Assembly (NCBI RefSeq): GCF_900106995.1
Contig: NZ_FNOK01000010.1
Location: forward strand, 62,001-126,000
Direction: 5' to 3'
DNA from: Saccharopolyspora shandongensis
Lineage (GTDB): Bacteria; Actinomycetota; Actinomycetes; Mycobacteriales; Pseudonocardiaceae
DNA: 64,000 nt
Shown here: positions 1 to 8,753 of the stretch, in pieces
Layout: every line of letters starts with the position of its first letter
How positions within the stretch are numbered: position 1 is the first letter of the stretch
The notes under the pieces: model-generated
The model's database searches: none
Told to the model about the DNA's origin: nothing
What the model saw: only the letters and a program-made list of their open reading frames with translations
Made by a program: the position numbers and the translations under genes

Positions 1-260
1 GCTGGGTGACCCGCGACGGGATCGAGGCGGCCCTGGTCCGCTACGTCGATCGACGGGCGAAGCACGCGGGCATGGTCCAGGATGCGTCCCTGCAGAACAT
101 GAGCTTCTACCACCTGCCCGATGGCCCGGAGCAGCGTGAACGCGACGAGAAGCTGCGTCGCTTCGATGGTGAGTCCGACGTGTCCTACGACTGGCTGTGG
201 AACGGCAGCCCGCTCACTGACCCGGACACCGAATCCATCAATTACCAGTTCGCACGCTGA
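1..260 (+). CDS. C-terminal end of a NicC-like FAD monooxygenase (partial)
   Basis: Only the last 85 codons are in the window (reading frame from base 3); the gene starts upstream. The residues look like the tail of class A flavin monooxygenases of the salicylate / 6-hydroxynicotinate hydroxylase group: an ALVRY..RR helix, then VQDASLQN, a DGPEQRERD stretch and a final DWLW. In that family this tail packs against the FAD and substrate domains. The operon context (nicotinate-type Mo hydroxylase, NicF- and NicD-like enzymes downstream) suggests 6-hydroxynicotinate 3-monooxygenase, which makes 2,5-dihydroxypyridine. No FAD-binding motif is visible because the N-terminus is missing, so the substrate is inferred. 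It ends 37 bp before the transporter gene and is probably co-transcribed with it. Confidence 0.55.
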   Translation, partial: WVTRDGIEAALVRYVDRRAKHAGMVQDASLQNMSFYHLPDGPEQRERDEKLRRFDGESDVSYDWLWNGSPLTDPDTESINYQFAR

Positions 261-297
261 CGTGTGACGCCGCCGCTACAGCACAACGGAGTGACTC

Positions 298-1707
298 ATG
301 CGTACCGGAGACCAAGTCGTCCAGGACCTGCCCTGGCGATGGAGTGTGCAAGGCAAGATCTTCCTGATCGGCGGACTGGGCTACATGTTCGATGCCTGGG
401 ACGTCGCGCTGAACGGCTTCCTCACCCCGCTGGTGGGGACCGAGTTCGGGCTGTCGCCGGGCCAGAAGGGGTTGGTGGCCACCGCTAACCTGATCGGCAT
501 GGCGGTCGGTGCGGTCGCCTGGGGAACGGTGGCCGACCGCATCGGCCGCAAGCGGGCGTTCAGCATCACGCTGCTGCTCTTCGCGCTGTTCTCCGCGGTC
601 GGGGCGCTGTCGCCGAACCTGGAGATCTTCCTGCTCCTGCGCTTCCTCGCGGGCGTCGGTCTCGGTGGGTGCATCCCGGTCGACTACGCGATCGTCAGCG
701 AGTTCTCACCCCGCCGACAACGGGGACGGGTGCTCTCGGCGATGGACGGCTGGTGGCCGGTGGGGACCACACTGGCAGGCGTCTCGGCGACGTTGCTGGT
801 CCCGGTGCACGGGAACTGGCGCTGGATGCTGGTGCTGATGATCCTGCCGGCGATTCTGCTGATCTGGGTGCGACGCGGTGTTCCGGAGTCTCCGCTGTAC
901 CTGGTCCGCAAGGGTCGTGAGGAAGAAGCTCGCGCGGTCATCGACGATCTCGTCCGGCGCACCGGAGCGAAGCCGGAGCCCTACGTGATTCCGGCGGCGG
1001 TCGTGGAGGACACCCGCGGTGGGGCACTGGCGGCAGCGTTCGACCAGCTCCGCCGGGTGTGGGCCTTCAACCCGCGGATCACTGCGGTGTCGTGGACGTT
1101 GTTCACCAGCGTGATGCTGGTGTACTACGCCGCGCTGAGCTGGATGCCGTCGATCCTGAAGGCGGAGGGCTTCGGCGAGATCGCGGCCTTCGCTTCGACC
1201 GCGCTGATGAACGCGGTGGGCATCGTCGGCGTCGCACTGGCGGTGCTCGTCGTCGACAGGGTGGGCCGCAAGCGGGTCATCGCGGCCGCAGGGCCGATCA
1301 TGTCGGTGATGCTGGTGGTGTTCTCGTTGCTGCTGGGAACGCCTACGTTGGCGGTCGTGGCGATCGGCGCCTTCGGTCTGTTCGCCCTGGTGGTCATCCC
1401 GGTCATGTACGCCTACGTCTCCGAGCTCTACCCGACGGAGCTGCGCGCCTCGGGCTTCGGCTGGGCGTCGTCGTCGAGCCGCGCCGTCACCGGCTTCGCC
1501 CCGCTGCTGTTCGGCAGCGTGCTGTGGCCGGTGCTGGGCCTGCCGTTGACCTTCACGGTGCTCGGTGTGCTCGTGGTGGCCGCGGTCGTGTTCATGATGG
1601 TCGTCGCGCCGGAGACCCGAGGCCGCGAACTCGACCACATCACCGATCTCGGTGCTGAGACGACGGTTGTGAAAGCCGCTGCCACAACGGAGACTCCGGC
1701 GCGCTGA
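298..1707 (+). CDS. MFS transporter, NiaP-like (probable nicotinate/aromatic acid uptake)
   Basis: 469-aa major facilitator with about 12 membrane segments. The N-terminal helix has the MFDAWDVAL stretch shared with niacin/aromatic-acid porters. Loop 2-3 holds the MFS signature ADRIGRKR and a second copy (DRVGRKR) lies in the second half. PESPLYL in the central loop and PETRGRELD at the C-terminus place it near the sugar-porter/NiaP branch. The ATG at 298 follows a GGAG-type ribosome site. It lies between the FAD monooxygenase and the Mo hydroxylase genes, so uptake of nicotinate or a related pyridine carboxylate is the best guess; the family alone does not fix the substrate. Confidence 0.8.
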   Translation: MRTGDQVVQDLPWRWSVQGKIFLIGGLGYMFDAWDVALNGFLTPLVGTEFGLSPGQKGLVATANLIGMAVGAVAWGTVADRIGRKRAFSITLLLFALFSAVGALSPNLEIFLLLRFLAGVGLGGCIPVDYAIVSEFSPRRQRGRVLSAMDGWWPVGTTLAGVSATLLVPVHGNWRWMLVLMILPAILLIWVRRGVPESPLYLVRKGREEEARAVIDDLVRRTGAKPEPYVIPAAVVEDTRGGALAAAFDQLRRVWAFNPRITAVSWTLFTSVMLVYYAALSWMPSILKAEGFGEIAAFASTALMNAVGIVGVALAVLVVDRVGRKRVIAAAGPIMSVMLVVFSLLLGTPTLAVVAIGAFGLFALVVIPVMYAYVSELYPTELRASGFGWASSSSRAVTGFAPLLFGSVLWPVLGLPLTFTVLGVLVVAAVVFMMVVAPETRGRELDHITDLGAETTVVKAAATTETPAR

Positions 1708-1752
1708 CGGCGAAATCCGTTCCACGTATCGAACAACGAGGAGGTTGACCGC

Positions 1753-2661
1753 GTGAAGCCCGCTGCGTTCAGCTACCACCGGGCGCATGACGTCGCCGAT
1801 GCCGTCGGCTTGCTCGGCGAACTCGCCGCAGCGGGCGAGGAGCCGAAGCTCATCGCCGGTGGCCAGAGCCTGATACCGATGATGAACTTCCGGCTCGCCC
1901 GGCCGACGGTCCTGGTCGACATGGGACTGCTGCGCCGCGATCCCGCGATGAGCTCGATCCGGCGCGACGGCTCGGAACTCCGGATCGGGGCGTTGACCAC
2001 CCATCGTGCGGTCGAGACCGCCGGCCACACCTTGGGGCCGGAGTTCGACGTGATCTCCCGGGCCATGCGGTGGGTGGGCCACCTGCCGATCCGCTCGCGC
2101 GGCACCGTCGCGGGCAGCATCGTGCACGGAGACGCCACCGCCGAGTGGTGCCTGCTCGCGCTGCTGCTCGACGCCGTGATCGTCGCCGAAGGCCCGAACG
2201 GGCAACGGGAGATCCCGGCCGCGGAGATGTTCTACGGGTTCTACGCCACGGCCGTCGAACCCGACGAGGTCGTCGTGGAAGTGCGCTTCACGCGCCCGGC
2301 GCCGCGAGCCGCGCTCACCGAGTTCGCCCGCCGCCACGGGGATTTCGCGACCGTCGACGCAGCGGTCGCGCTCGACGCGGACCCCGTCGCCGAAGCGGGT
2401 CCGCTGACCGGAGGTCGGGTGGTGCTCGGCGGCGTGGCCCCGGCGCCCATCCGGGTACCCGAGGCCGAGGCCGTGCTGGCCGGTGGCGTCCCCGGGCCGG
2501 ATCTGTTCACCGCGTGCGGGGAGGCTGCCGCCGCGGCCATCGATCCACCCGACGACGCAGCGGGTACCGGCGCCTATCGCCGTCGGCTCACCCGGACGCT
2601 CGTCGCCCAGGCCCTGCACGAGGCGTGGGAGGAGTCGACTAGTGACTGGGTTTCTGTCTAG
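1753..2661 (+). CDS. FAD-binding medium subunit of a molybdenum hydroxylase (CoxM family)
   Basis: 302 aa, usual length for CoxM/NdhF-type subunits. The N-terminal FAD-binding half shows the pyrophosphate motif IAGGQSLIPMMNFR and the second motif RGTVAGSIVHGD (family TxGG/TIGGN positions); the C-terminal CO-deh-flav domain follows. It passes electrons from the 2Fe-2S subunit to FAD. GTG start at 1753 behind a GAGGAGG ribosome site. In related operons the Mo subunit gene follows directly; here an IS607-type element lies between them. The last residues (SDWVSV) are unlike the family and may come from the insertion junction, so the original C-terminus may have been replaced by a few codons. Confidence 0.85.
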   Translation: MKPAAFSYHRAHDVADAVGLLGELAAAGEEPKLIAGGQSLIPMMNFRLARPTVLVDMGLLRRDPAMSSIRRDGSELRIGALTTHRAVETAGHTLGPEFDVISRAMRWVGHLPIRSRGTVAGSIVHGDATAEWCLLALLLDAVIVAEGPNGQREIPAAEMFYGFYATAVEPDEVVVEVRFTRPAPRAALTEFARRHGDFATVDAAVALDADPVAEAGPLTGGRVVLGGVAPAPIRVPEAEAVLAGGVPGPDLFTACGEAAAAAIDPPDDAAGTGAYRRRLTRTLVAQALHEAWEESTSDWVSV

Positions 2662-2681
2662 AGTGGACTACTCTTGTCTGT

Positions 2682-2957
2682 ATGGGGAGTGTTTGCCGGA
2701 TTTCCGAGTTCGCTCGGCGTGTCGGTCGGTCATCATCGACGGTCCGTCGCTGGGGGAACGAAGGACGTATCGCCCCGAAGCGGACCGTGACTGGGCAGTG
2801 GTACTTCGCCGAAGGCGATGTACGCGCTGCACTCGGAATCGCCGCTCGCGGCGACCGGGTTACGGTCGTGTACTGCCGCGTGTCCTCGCCCGGTCAGAAA
2901 GACGTCCTCGCCTCGCGAGTGAGCGCGATGGACGAGCTGACCGGTGGTGGCCGGTGA
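2682..2957 (+). pseudogene. tnpA: IS607 TnpA serine recombinase, truncated
   Basis: 91 aa. Residues 5-50 are a MerR-like helix-turn-helix (ISEFARRVGRSSSTVRRW, then a wing ending YFAEGDVRAAL). Then comes the start of the serine-recombinase catalytic domain, VVYCRVSSPGQK, with the serine that attacks DNA. Family members run to roughly 190-200 aa; here the frame jumps from VSAMDEL to TGGGR and stops, so nearly all of the catalytic domain is gone. The stop overlaps the GTG start of tnpB (GTGA), the usual coupling, so an internal deletion is more likely than loss of the 3' end. The protein could still bind DNA but should not recombine. Confidence 0.7.
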
Positions 2958-4354
2958 AGGTCACCCGCATCGCCTACTCCAAGAACCTCAACGCAGGGAA
3001 GTACGCGCAACTCGAAGAGCAAGCGAGGCGTCTGGGGCGCGTACGGGCCATGGTGTGGGCCCGGTACGGGTCACCGTTGAGGGACGGTGTCAAAGACCGC
3101 AAGATCCGCGATGCGTGGATGGCTGACGGCACCGCGGATAGCTTCGGTGTGCTCGCCAACGCGTGGAAAGAGACCGTGCGGGACGCGGTAGCCGACATCG
3201 CCGCGTATCGCGAAGCGGGAAAGGTCAAGGTCCGTAAAGCAGTACACCGCCGTTACCGAGAGGAGTCCCAGCGCAAGAAGGCGTACATGGCGCTGAAACG
3301 CGGCCGGTGGCAAGACGATTCTTTTCTGGCCCGCCAGATGCGGCAGCACGTCAAGCACGGCGTGAGCCGCGCAGCGAATCAGATCGTGGTCCGGTCCGAC
3401 CAGTACAACACCTGGACCATGTCCGGTGGTGACGTGTGGATCGACATCCCTGGCCTGGAACGCAGGCAGAAGATCGCGATTCCGCTGAATACGTCCGTCG
3501 CCCCGTCTGGGACGCTTCGGCTGATCCTGCGTGCCGGCTATGTCGAGGTGCACTACGCCATCGACGCCCCTGACCTGATCGAGACCAGGCCATGCGGCGC
3601 GGGAAAACTGGGTGTGGATAAGGGCTACACCGAAGTGCTCACCGATTCCGGTGGTGTCCATCACGGGCAGGAGCTAGGTGCGCTTCTTCGCGCCGAGTCT
3701 GACTTCATCAAGGTCAAGAATGCTCGCCGGGCGAAGATCCGCTCGGTGGCCGAGAAGGCCCGGAAATCCGGTAATCTGGCGAAGGCTGACCGCATCGTGC
3801 GGAACAACCTTGGCCATGCCAAGAGAAACCGGCGCAGGTCCCGGTTCGAGTCATGTGTGCGGTCGGTGACGTTCACTGCTGTTCATGCGGTGGTCGACAA
3901 AGCCTCCCATGTAGTAACCGAGGATCTGACCCGGTCTTTCGTCTCCCGGCGCAAGCTGGGAAAGAACACTAACCGTCGCCTCGCCGCCTGGACCAAAGGC
4001 GTTACGGCAGAGGCGCTGAGTAGCGTGGCGGAGCGCAGAGGTTCTGCGCTGACGCTGGTCAACGCGGCTTACAGCTCACAAGTCGTCCCCTGCTGCCAGA
4101 TCATTGGTCGGCGTTGCGGGGACAGGCTTCACTGCACCCGGTGTGGGGAGCTGTGGCAAGCAGACCACGCGGCTGCGATCAACATCCTGGAACGAGACGG
4201 TGATCCCGCCATCACCATCTGGACCCCGTTTGACCGGGTGAAAGAGCTCATCCAGGAACGTGACCGCCTCCGGACCAGACTGCCGGTCCAGGACTCCAGC
4301 GCACCAGCGCGGAGAGCGAATTATCCGATCCGAGCAGCAATGCTCAAGGAATAG
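2954..4354 (+). CDS. tnpB: TnpB RNA-guided nuclease (IS607-associated)
   Basis: 466 aa from a GTG start that overlaps the tnpA stop. The N-terminus (AYSKNLNAGKY, LGRVRAMVWARYG) is typical of the actinobacterial IS607 TnpB group. The RuvC active site is complete: Asp in LGVDKGYTEVL, Glu in VVTEDLTR and Asp in WQADHAAAINIL. A cysteine-rich zinc-binding segment (PCCQ...RRCG...HCTRCG) lies before the last Asp; its first pair is CC instead of CxxC. TnpB proteins use an omega RNA made from the 3' end of their own gene and the flank to cut DNA. With all three acidic residues kept, this copy looks active while its partner TnpA is broken. Confidence 0.85.
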   Translation: MKVTRIAYSKNLNAGKYAQLEEQARRLGRVRAMVWARYGSPLRDGVKDRKIRDAWMADGTADSFGVLANAWKETVRDAVADIAAYREAGKVKVRKAVHRRYREESQRKKAYMALKRGRWQDDSFLARQMRQHVKHGVSRAANQIVVRSDQYNTWTMSGGDVWIDIPGLERRQKIAIPLNTSVAPSGTLRLILRAGYVEVHYAIDAPDLIETRPCGAGKLGVDKGYTEVLTDSGGVHHGQELGALLRAESDFIKVKNARRAKIRSVAEKARKSGNLAKADRIVRNNLGHAKRNRRRSRFESCVRSVTFTAVHAVVDKASHVVTEDLTRSFVSRRKLGKNTNRRLAAWTKGVTAEALSSVAERRGSALTLVNAAYSSQVVPCCQIIGRRCGDRLHCTRCGELWQADHAAAINILERDGDPAITIWTPFDRVKELIQERDRLRTRLPVQDSSAPARRANYPIRAAMLKE

Positions 4355-4375
4355 GAAGCAGAAAGGAGTGACGCG

Positions 4376-6811
4376 ATGTCAGATGTCCGACGCGGATCCC
4401 CGCAGTCCGACGGGAAGCGCTGGGTCGGGGCAGCCGTCCCCCGGCGCGAAGACCCCCGCCTGCTGCGCGGTCGGGGGCGGTTCATCGACGACGTCCAGCT
4501 GAGCGGGATGCTGCACGCGGGTTTCGTCCGCTCCACCGTCGCGCACGGCCGGATCCTCGACATCGACCTCTCCGCGGTCCGCGAGGTCGAGGGCGTCGTC
4601 GCCGCCTACACCGCTGAGGATCTCGACCTCGGCGACATCGTGGCGCTGCTCGATCGCCCGCCGGAGGAGTTCGCGCCCACCGCGATGCCCATCCTCGCAA
4701 AGGAGAAGGTGCGCTTCGTCGGCGAACCGGTGGCCGTGGTCATCGCTGCCGACCCGTACAGCGTGGAAGACGGCATCGAAGCCGCGGTGGCCACCTATGA
4801 ACCCTTCGACGCGGTCGTCTCGGAGGAGACCGCGTTCGCCGCGGACGCACCGCTCGTGCACGAGGAAGCGCCCGGGAACGTCCTCCTCGACGTGTCGATG
4901 TTCGACACACCCGGTGTCGACACCGCGTTCGAGGCCGCCGAATCCGGACCGGGGTGCGTGGTCGAGGTCGTCACGCGAAGCGGGCGGCAGAACGCGCTGC
5001 CGCTGGAAACGCGCGGTGTGGTCGCCTCGTGGGACGACCGCGACGACCAGCTGCTGGTGCAGACCTGCACGCAGGTCCCGCACCAGGTGCGCACGGTGCT
5101 GGCCCGCTCGCTGCGCGTTCCGGAGCGCACCGTGCGGGTCACCGTCCCCGACATGGGCGGCGGATTCGGCCAGAAGTGCGTGGTCGGCCGCGAGGAGATC
5201 GCGGTCGCAGCGGCGGCCCGGAAGCTGGACCGCCCGGTGAAGTGGATCGAGGACCGCCGGGAGGCGCTGACCGCCGCATTCCTGGCCCGAGAGCAGCGCT
5301 ACCGCACCCGCGCGGCGTTCGATGCCGACGGCAGGATCACCGCCCTGGACGTCGACGTCGTCTGCGACATGGGCGCCTACTCCTGCTACCCGTTCACGGC
5401 CGGCATCGAACCGCTGATGGCCTCCGCCGAGATGCCGAGCGTCTACCAGGTGCCCGCCTACCGGGTCCGCGGCCGCGCCATCACCAGCAACAAGGCGCCG
5501 ACCGCGCCCTATCGCGGGGTCAGCCGCCCGCAGTACGTCATGGCGATGGAACGCGTCATGGAGCGCGCCGCGCGCGAACTCGGCATCGACCCGGTCGAGA
5601 TCCGCCGGCGCAACGTGATCACCGAATTCCCCTACACCGGCGTCAACGACGTCACCTACGATCCCGGCACCTACCGGGAATCGCTCGACCTCGCCGAGGC
5701 CACCCTCCGTGATGAGGGCTGGTACGAGTTTCGGGAGCGGGCCGCCGCCGAGGGGCGGCACATCGGCATCGGCTACTGCTGCTTCTCGGAGCGGACCGGC
5801 TACGGTTCCGACGCTTTCGCCAAGCGCAAGATGCAGGTGGTTCCCGGTTTCGACGTCTCCGAGATCCGGATGGACACCACGGGGTCGGTGGTGGTCACCA
5901 GCGGCACGATGAACCACGGGCAGTCGCATGAGACGACCCTCGCCCAGATCGCGGCCGACCGGCTGGGACTGGACCTGGACAAGGTCAAGCTGCGGCAGGG
6001 CGACACCGAGCGCATCGCCTACGGATGGGGAACCTTCGCCTCGCGGTCGGTGACGATCGGCGGGTCGGCCGTGTCCGTCGCGGCCAGACGGCTCGCCGAG
6101 CTGCTGTGCACCATCGCCGCGCACCTGCTCAAGACACGCCCGGACAACGTCCGATTAGACGGCGATGGGGGAGTCGTCCAGATCGACGACTCCGCGCAGC
6201 GAGTGTCCTTCGAGGACATCGCGGACGTGGCCTATCTGCGCAGCCACCTGTTGCCCAAGGGCGTCGAACCGACGTTGACGGCGACCGCGAGCTTCGACGT
6301 CGCCGGTGACGGCACGTTCTCCAACGCCACCCACGCGGTGGTCGTCGAGGCCGATCCGGGCACCGGCCAGATCAAGATCCTGCGCTACGCCTGCGTGGAG
6401 GACTGCGGCGTGGTGATCCACCCGCAGGTCGTCGATGGCCAGTGCCGCGGCGGGATCGCCCAGGGCATCGCCGGAGCGCTGTTCGAGGAAGTCACCTACG
6501 CCGACAACGGCGAGCCCTCGGCCGCCAGCTTCATCGACTACCTCGTGCCGACCGCGACGGAGATCCCGGACATCACCGTCACCCACCTCGAAACACCTTG
6601 CGCCTTCACCGAAAGCGGCGCCAAGGGTGCCGGCGAGGGCGGCACCATCGGTGCGCCGGCCGCCGTGCTGAACGCGATCAACGACGCACTGCGCCACACC
6701 GGAATCGAAATCGACACCACGCCCGTGCACCCGCAGACCGTGCTGGCCGCACTGGACGCGGCCATTTCCCCGAAGTTGTCCAGCCGAGAGGAGGCGACCA
6801 TCCCGTCATGA
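4376..6811 (+). CDS. Molybdopterin-binding large subunit of an aromatic/N-heterocycle hydroxylase (CoxL/XdhB family)
   Basis: 811 aa. The N-terminal a/b hammerhead domain (PRLLRGRGRFIDDV) is followed by the Mo-cofactor domain. GGGFGQK near residue 261 contacts the cofactor, APYRG near 385 sits where CO dehydrogenase has its AYRCSFR loop, and GAKGAGEGG near 750 carries the catalytic glutamate. The missing Cys-loop shows that it is not a CO dehydrogenase. Family members hydroxylate a ring carbon next to nitrogen with water as oxygen source. With NicF- and NicD-like genes downstream, nicotinate to 6-hydroxynicotinate is the expected reaction. ATG at 4376 behind AAAGGAG; the stop overlaps the next start (ATGA). 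Confidence 0.85.
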   Translation: MSDVRRGSPQSDGKRWVGAAVPRREDPRLLRGRGRFIDDVQLSGMLHAGFVRSTVAHGRILDIDLSAVREVEGVVAAYTAEDLDLGDIVALLDRPPEEFAPTAMPILAKEKVRFVGEPVAVVIAADPYSVEDGIEAAVATYEPFDAVVSEETAFAADAPLVHEEAPGNVLLDVSMFDTPGVDTAFEAAESGPGCVVEVVTRSGRQNALPLETRGVVASWDDRDDQLLVQTCTQVPHQVRTVLARSLRVPERTVRVTVPDMGGGFGQKCVVGREEIAVAAAARKLDRPVKWIEDRREALTAAFLAREQRYRTRAAFDADGRITALDVDVVCDMGAYSCYPFTAGIEPLMASAEMPSVYQVPAYRVRGRAITSNKAPTAPYRGVSRPQYVMAMERVMERAARELGIDPVEIRRRNVITEFPYTGVNDVTYDPGTYRESLDLAEATLRDEGWYEFRERAAAEGRHIGIGYCCFSERTGYGSDAFAKRKMQVVPGFDVSEIRMDTTGSVVVTSGTMNHGQSHETTLAQIAADRLGLDLDKVKLRQGDTERIAYGWGTFASRSVTIGGSAVSVAARRLAELLCTIAAHLLKTRPDNVRLDGDGGVVQIDDSAQRVSFEDIADVAYLRSHLLPKGVEPTLTATASFDVAGDGTFSNATHAVVVEADPGTGQIKILRYACVEDCGVVIHPQVVDGQCRGGIAQGIAGALFEEVTYADNGEPSAASFIDYLVPTATEIPDITVTHLETPCAFTESGAKGAGEGGTIGAPAAVLNAINDALRHTGIEIDTTPVHPQTVLAALDAAISPKLSSREEATIPS

Positions 6812-7344
6812 GCGAGCGACACCTGATCGGGCTGAACGTCAACGGTGCAACGCACGAGGCCCTCGTCGAACCGCGGAAGACCCTGCTCGACGCCCTGCGC
6901 CACGACCTCGGTCTCACCGGCACCCACGTCGGATGCGAGCACGGGGTGTGCGGGGCCTGCACCGTCCTCGTCGACGGCGAACCGGTGCGGGCCTGCCTGA
7001 TGTTCGCCGTGCAAGCCGAGAACAGCGACATCCGCACGGTCGAGTCGCTCGGCGAGGACGGCGAGCTCTCCGATCTGCAGCGGTCCTTCCGCGACCACCA
7101 CGGACTGCAGTGCGGGTTCTGCACTCCCGGATTCCTCATGCTCGCCGAGGGTTTCCTCGCCCAGCAGCCGGACGCCGACCGCGAGGAGATCCGCGAGGCG
7201 GTCTCGGCCAACCTGTGCCGCTGCACGGGCTACCAGACGATCGTCGACGCGATCGCCGCGACCGCTGAGTGCCGACGGTCCACTTCGGACACCGAACGTG
7301 CTTGCCCGGCCAGCACCTCCGCCGAGAAAGAAGCGACAGCGTGA
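6808..7344 (+). CDS. 2Fe-2S small subunit of the molybdenum hydroxylase (CoxS family)
   Basis: 178 aa. Plant-type 2Fe-2S cluster ligands C43, C48, C51 and C63 (VGCEHGVCGACTVLVDG) and the second, four-helix cluster ligands C102, C105, C137 and C139 (LQCGFCTPGFL, NLCRCTGYQ) are all present. It carries electrons from the Mo centre to the FAD subunit. The start ATG overlaps the large-subunit stop and the stop overlaps the next GTG, so translation is coupled on both sides. The C-terminal 25 residues after the second cluster are rich in Ser, Thr and Ala and probably unstructured. Confidence 0.9.
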   Translation: MSERHLIGLNVNGATHEALVEPRKTLLDALRHDLGLTGTHVGCEHGVCGACTVLVDGEPVRACLMFAVQAENSDIRTVESLGEDGELSDLQRSFRDHHGLQCGFCTPGFLMLAEGFLAQQPDADREEIREAVSANLCRCTGYQTIVDAIAATAECRRSTSDTERACPASTSAEKEATA

Positions 7345-8030
7345 TCCTGGAAAACCAACTCGAAGTACCGGCGGCCCCGGACGCCGTGTTCGCCCTGATC
7401 AACGACGTCGAGCGGGTGGCGGGCTGCCTGCCCGGCGCGACCCTCGACGGGCATGACGGCGACACCTACCGCGGCCGCGTCAAGTTCAAGGTCGGCCCGA
7501 TCAGCGCCGCGTACGCCGGCACGGTGCGGTTCAGCGAGGTCGCTGCCGCCGATCGCCGACTGCGACTGCTCGCGCGGGGTGCGGACAGCCACGGCAACGG
7601 CGACGCCGAAGCCGATGTCACCCTGACCGTGCTCGAAGCTCCCGGGGGAGCGACGCTCAACCTGCACACCGACCTGTCCGTGCGCGGAAAGCTCGCCCAG
7701 TTCGGCAAAGGCGCCATCAGCACCGTGTCCAACCGGCTGCTCGACCAGTTCGCCCGCAACCTCGCCGTTCAACTGCAGCAGGGGCCGAGCACCGCAGCTC
7801 CGGTACCGGCCCTCGGAACCACGGCCGGCAACGCCGTCGCGCCCGCTCCGGCCGCGAGCCCCGCTGCGAACGACAGCCTCGACGGGCTGGCGATGCTGCT
7901 TCCGCCCGAGACCCGGCGATACGCCGCGCTGGCGGCCGCCGCAGCGCTCGGGTTCTTCCAGGGCTGGCTGCTCGGCCGGGTCCGCACCCAGGACAAACTG
8001 ATCAAGGAGTTGCAGCGTGCCCGTCGATGA
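7341..8030 (+). CDS. CoxG-like SRPBCC-domain accessory protein with C-terminal membrane anchor
   Basis: 229 aa from a GTG overlapping the coxS stop. Residues 1-145 match the CoxG family (LENQLEVPAAPDAVFALINDVERVAGCLPGA, then YRGRVKFKVGPISAAYAGTV). A Pro/Ala linker and a single hydrophobic helix (AALAAAAALGFFQGWLLG) near the C-terminus follow. CoxG of carboxydotrophs recruits CO dehydrogenase to the membrane, and a similar anchoring of this hydroxylase to the respiratory chain is a reasonable inference. A short cytoplasmic tail ends in RARR. The next gene overlaps it by 14 bp. Confidence 0.8.
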   Translation: MILENQLEVPAAPDAVFALINDVERVAGCLPGATLDGHDGDTYRGRVKFKVGPISAAYAGTVRFSEVAAADRRLRLLARGADSHGNGDAEADVTLTVLEAPGGATLNLHTDLSVRGKLAQFGKGAISTVSNRLLDQFARNLAVQLQQGPSTAAPVPALGTTAGNAVAPAPAASPAANDSLDGLAMLLPPETRRYAALAAAAALGFFQGWLLGRVRTQDKLIKELQRARR

Positions 8031-8709
8031 CCACCGATCCGCCGGCCTGCACGGGGCCGAGACCGATGCCACCTACGACCGGGCCGGGTTCGGCGCCGCT
8101 GTTCCCCGCGGCAGCCGCCCGGCACTGGTCGTGGTCGACCTGACCCGCGGATTCACCGAACCCGGCTTCGCCTCCGGATCCGACCTCACCCGGGAGGTGA
8201 CCACGGCGGCCGTCCTCGCGACCACGGCCCGGCAGCACGACGTGCCGGTGATCTACACCGCGATCAGCTACACGCCCGCCGAGGCCGACGGCGACTCCAT
8301 CGCCTGGCTCCGCAAAGCACCGGGCATGCGAGCCCTGCGGGAAGGAAGCGAAGAGGTCGCTCTCGATCCCCGGCTCGAGCAGCACGCCTGCGACCACCTC
8401 GTCCTGAAGAAGGGCGCCTCCGCATTCCACGGAACCGGCCTGGCCACCCTGCTGACCAGCCTGGGCACCGACACGTTGCTCGTCTGCGGCGCCACCACCT
8501 CCGGCTGCGTCCGCGCCACCGCGGTCGATGCCGTGCAGTGCGGCTTCAACACCCTCGTCGTGCGAGAAGCCTGCGGTGACCGAGCGCAAGGCCCGCACGA
8601 TGCCGCCTTGTTCGACCTGCAAGCCAAATACGCCGATGTCATCGGCCTCTACGACGCCCTGGCCTACCTCGACAACACCGCCGCGCCCCTCGCATCGGCG
8701 GCTGGGTAG
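8017..8709 (+). CDS. Isochorismatase-family amidase, NicF-like (maleamate amidohydrolase)
   Basis: 230 aa from a GTG that follows AAGGAG and lies inside the end of the coxG gene. Catalytic triad of the cysteine hydrolase family: D41 (VVVDLTRGF), K131 (LVLKKGASAF) and C164 (TTSGCVRAT). The family includes N-carbamoylsarcosine amidase and NicF, which hydrolyses maleamate to maleate and ammonia in aerobic nicotinate breakdown. The neighbouring NicD-like deformylase supports NicF. Without a maleate isomerase or dihydroxypyridine dioxygenase in view the assignment remains an inference; those genes would be expected upstream of the window. Confidence 0.7.
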   Translation: MPVDDHRSAGLHGAETDATYDRAGFGAAVPRGSRPALVVVDLTRGFTEPGFASGSDLTREVTTAAVLATTARQHDVPVIYTAISYTPAEADGDSIAWLRKAPGMRALREGSEEVALDPRLEQHACDHLVLKKGASAFHGTGLATLLTSLGTDTLLVCGATTSGCVRATAVDAVQCGFNTLVVREACGDRAQGPHDAALFDLQAKYADVIGLYDALAYLDNTAAPLASAAG

Positions 8710-8753
8710 CGCGCCGACCGCTGAGCCGACTCGCCGACACAGAAAGGCCACTC

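Larger units (their letters stand above)
2662..4365 (+). mobile_element. IS607-family element between coxM-type and coxL-type genes
   Basis: The stretch holds a shortened serine-recombinase gene (tnpA) overlapping a TnpB nuclease gene, the gene order of IS607 elements. Such elements have no terminal inverted repeats and make no target duplication, so the exact ends cannot be read here; limits given are the gene boundaries. The right end must lie at or just past the tnpB stop, because the ribosome site and start of the Mo subunit gene begin about 10 bp later. Both elements genes point the same way as the operon, so the operon may still be read through. Confidence 0.75.

Noticed and set aside
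706-2619. 637-aa minus-strand frame opposite the MFS and coxM-type genes
   Set aside because: Antisense shadow of GC3-rich genes; rich in Arg, His, Asp and Gln with no family pattern.
4379-6124. 581-aa minus-strand frame opposite the coxL-type gene
   Set aside because: Shadow of the Mo subunit gene; composition is typical of antisense frames.
4376-7344. Aerobic carbon monoxide dehydrogenase (coxMSL)
   Set aside because: The large subunit lacks the AYRCSFR active-site loop (APYRG instead), and the neighbours are nicotinate-type genes.
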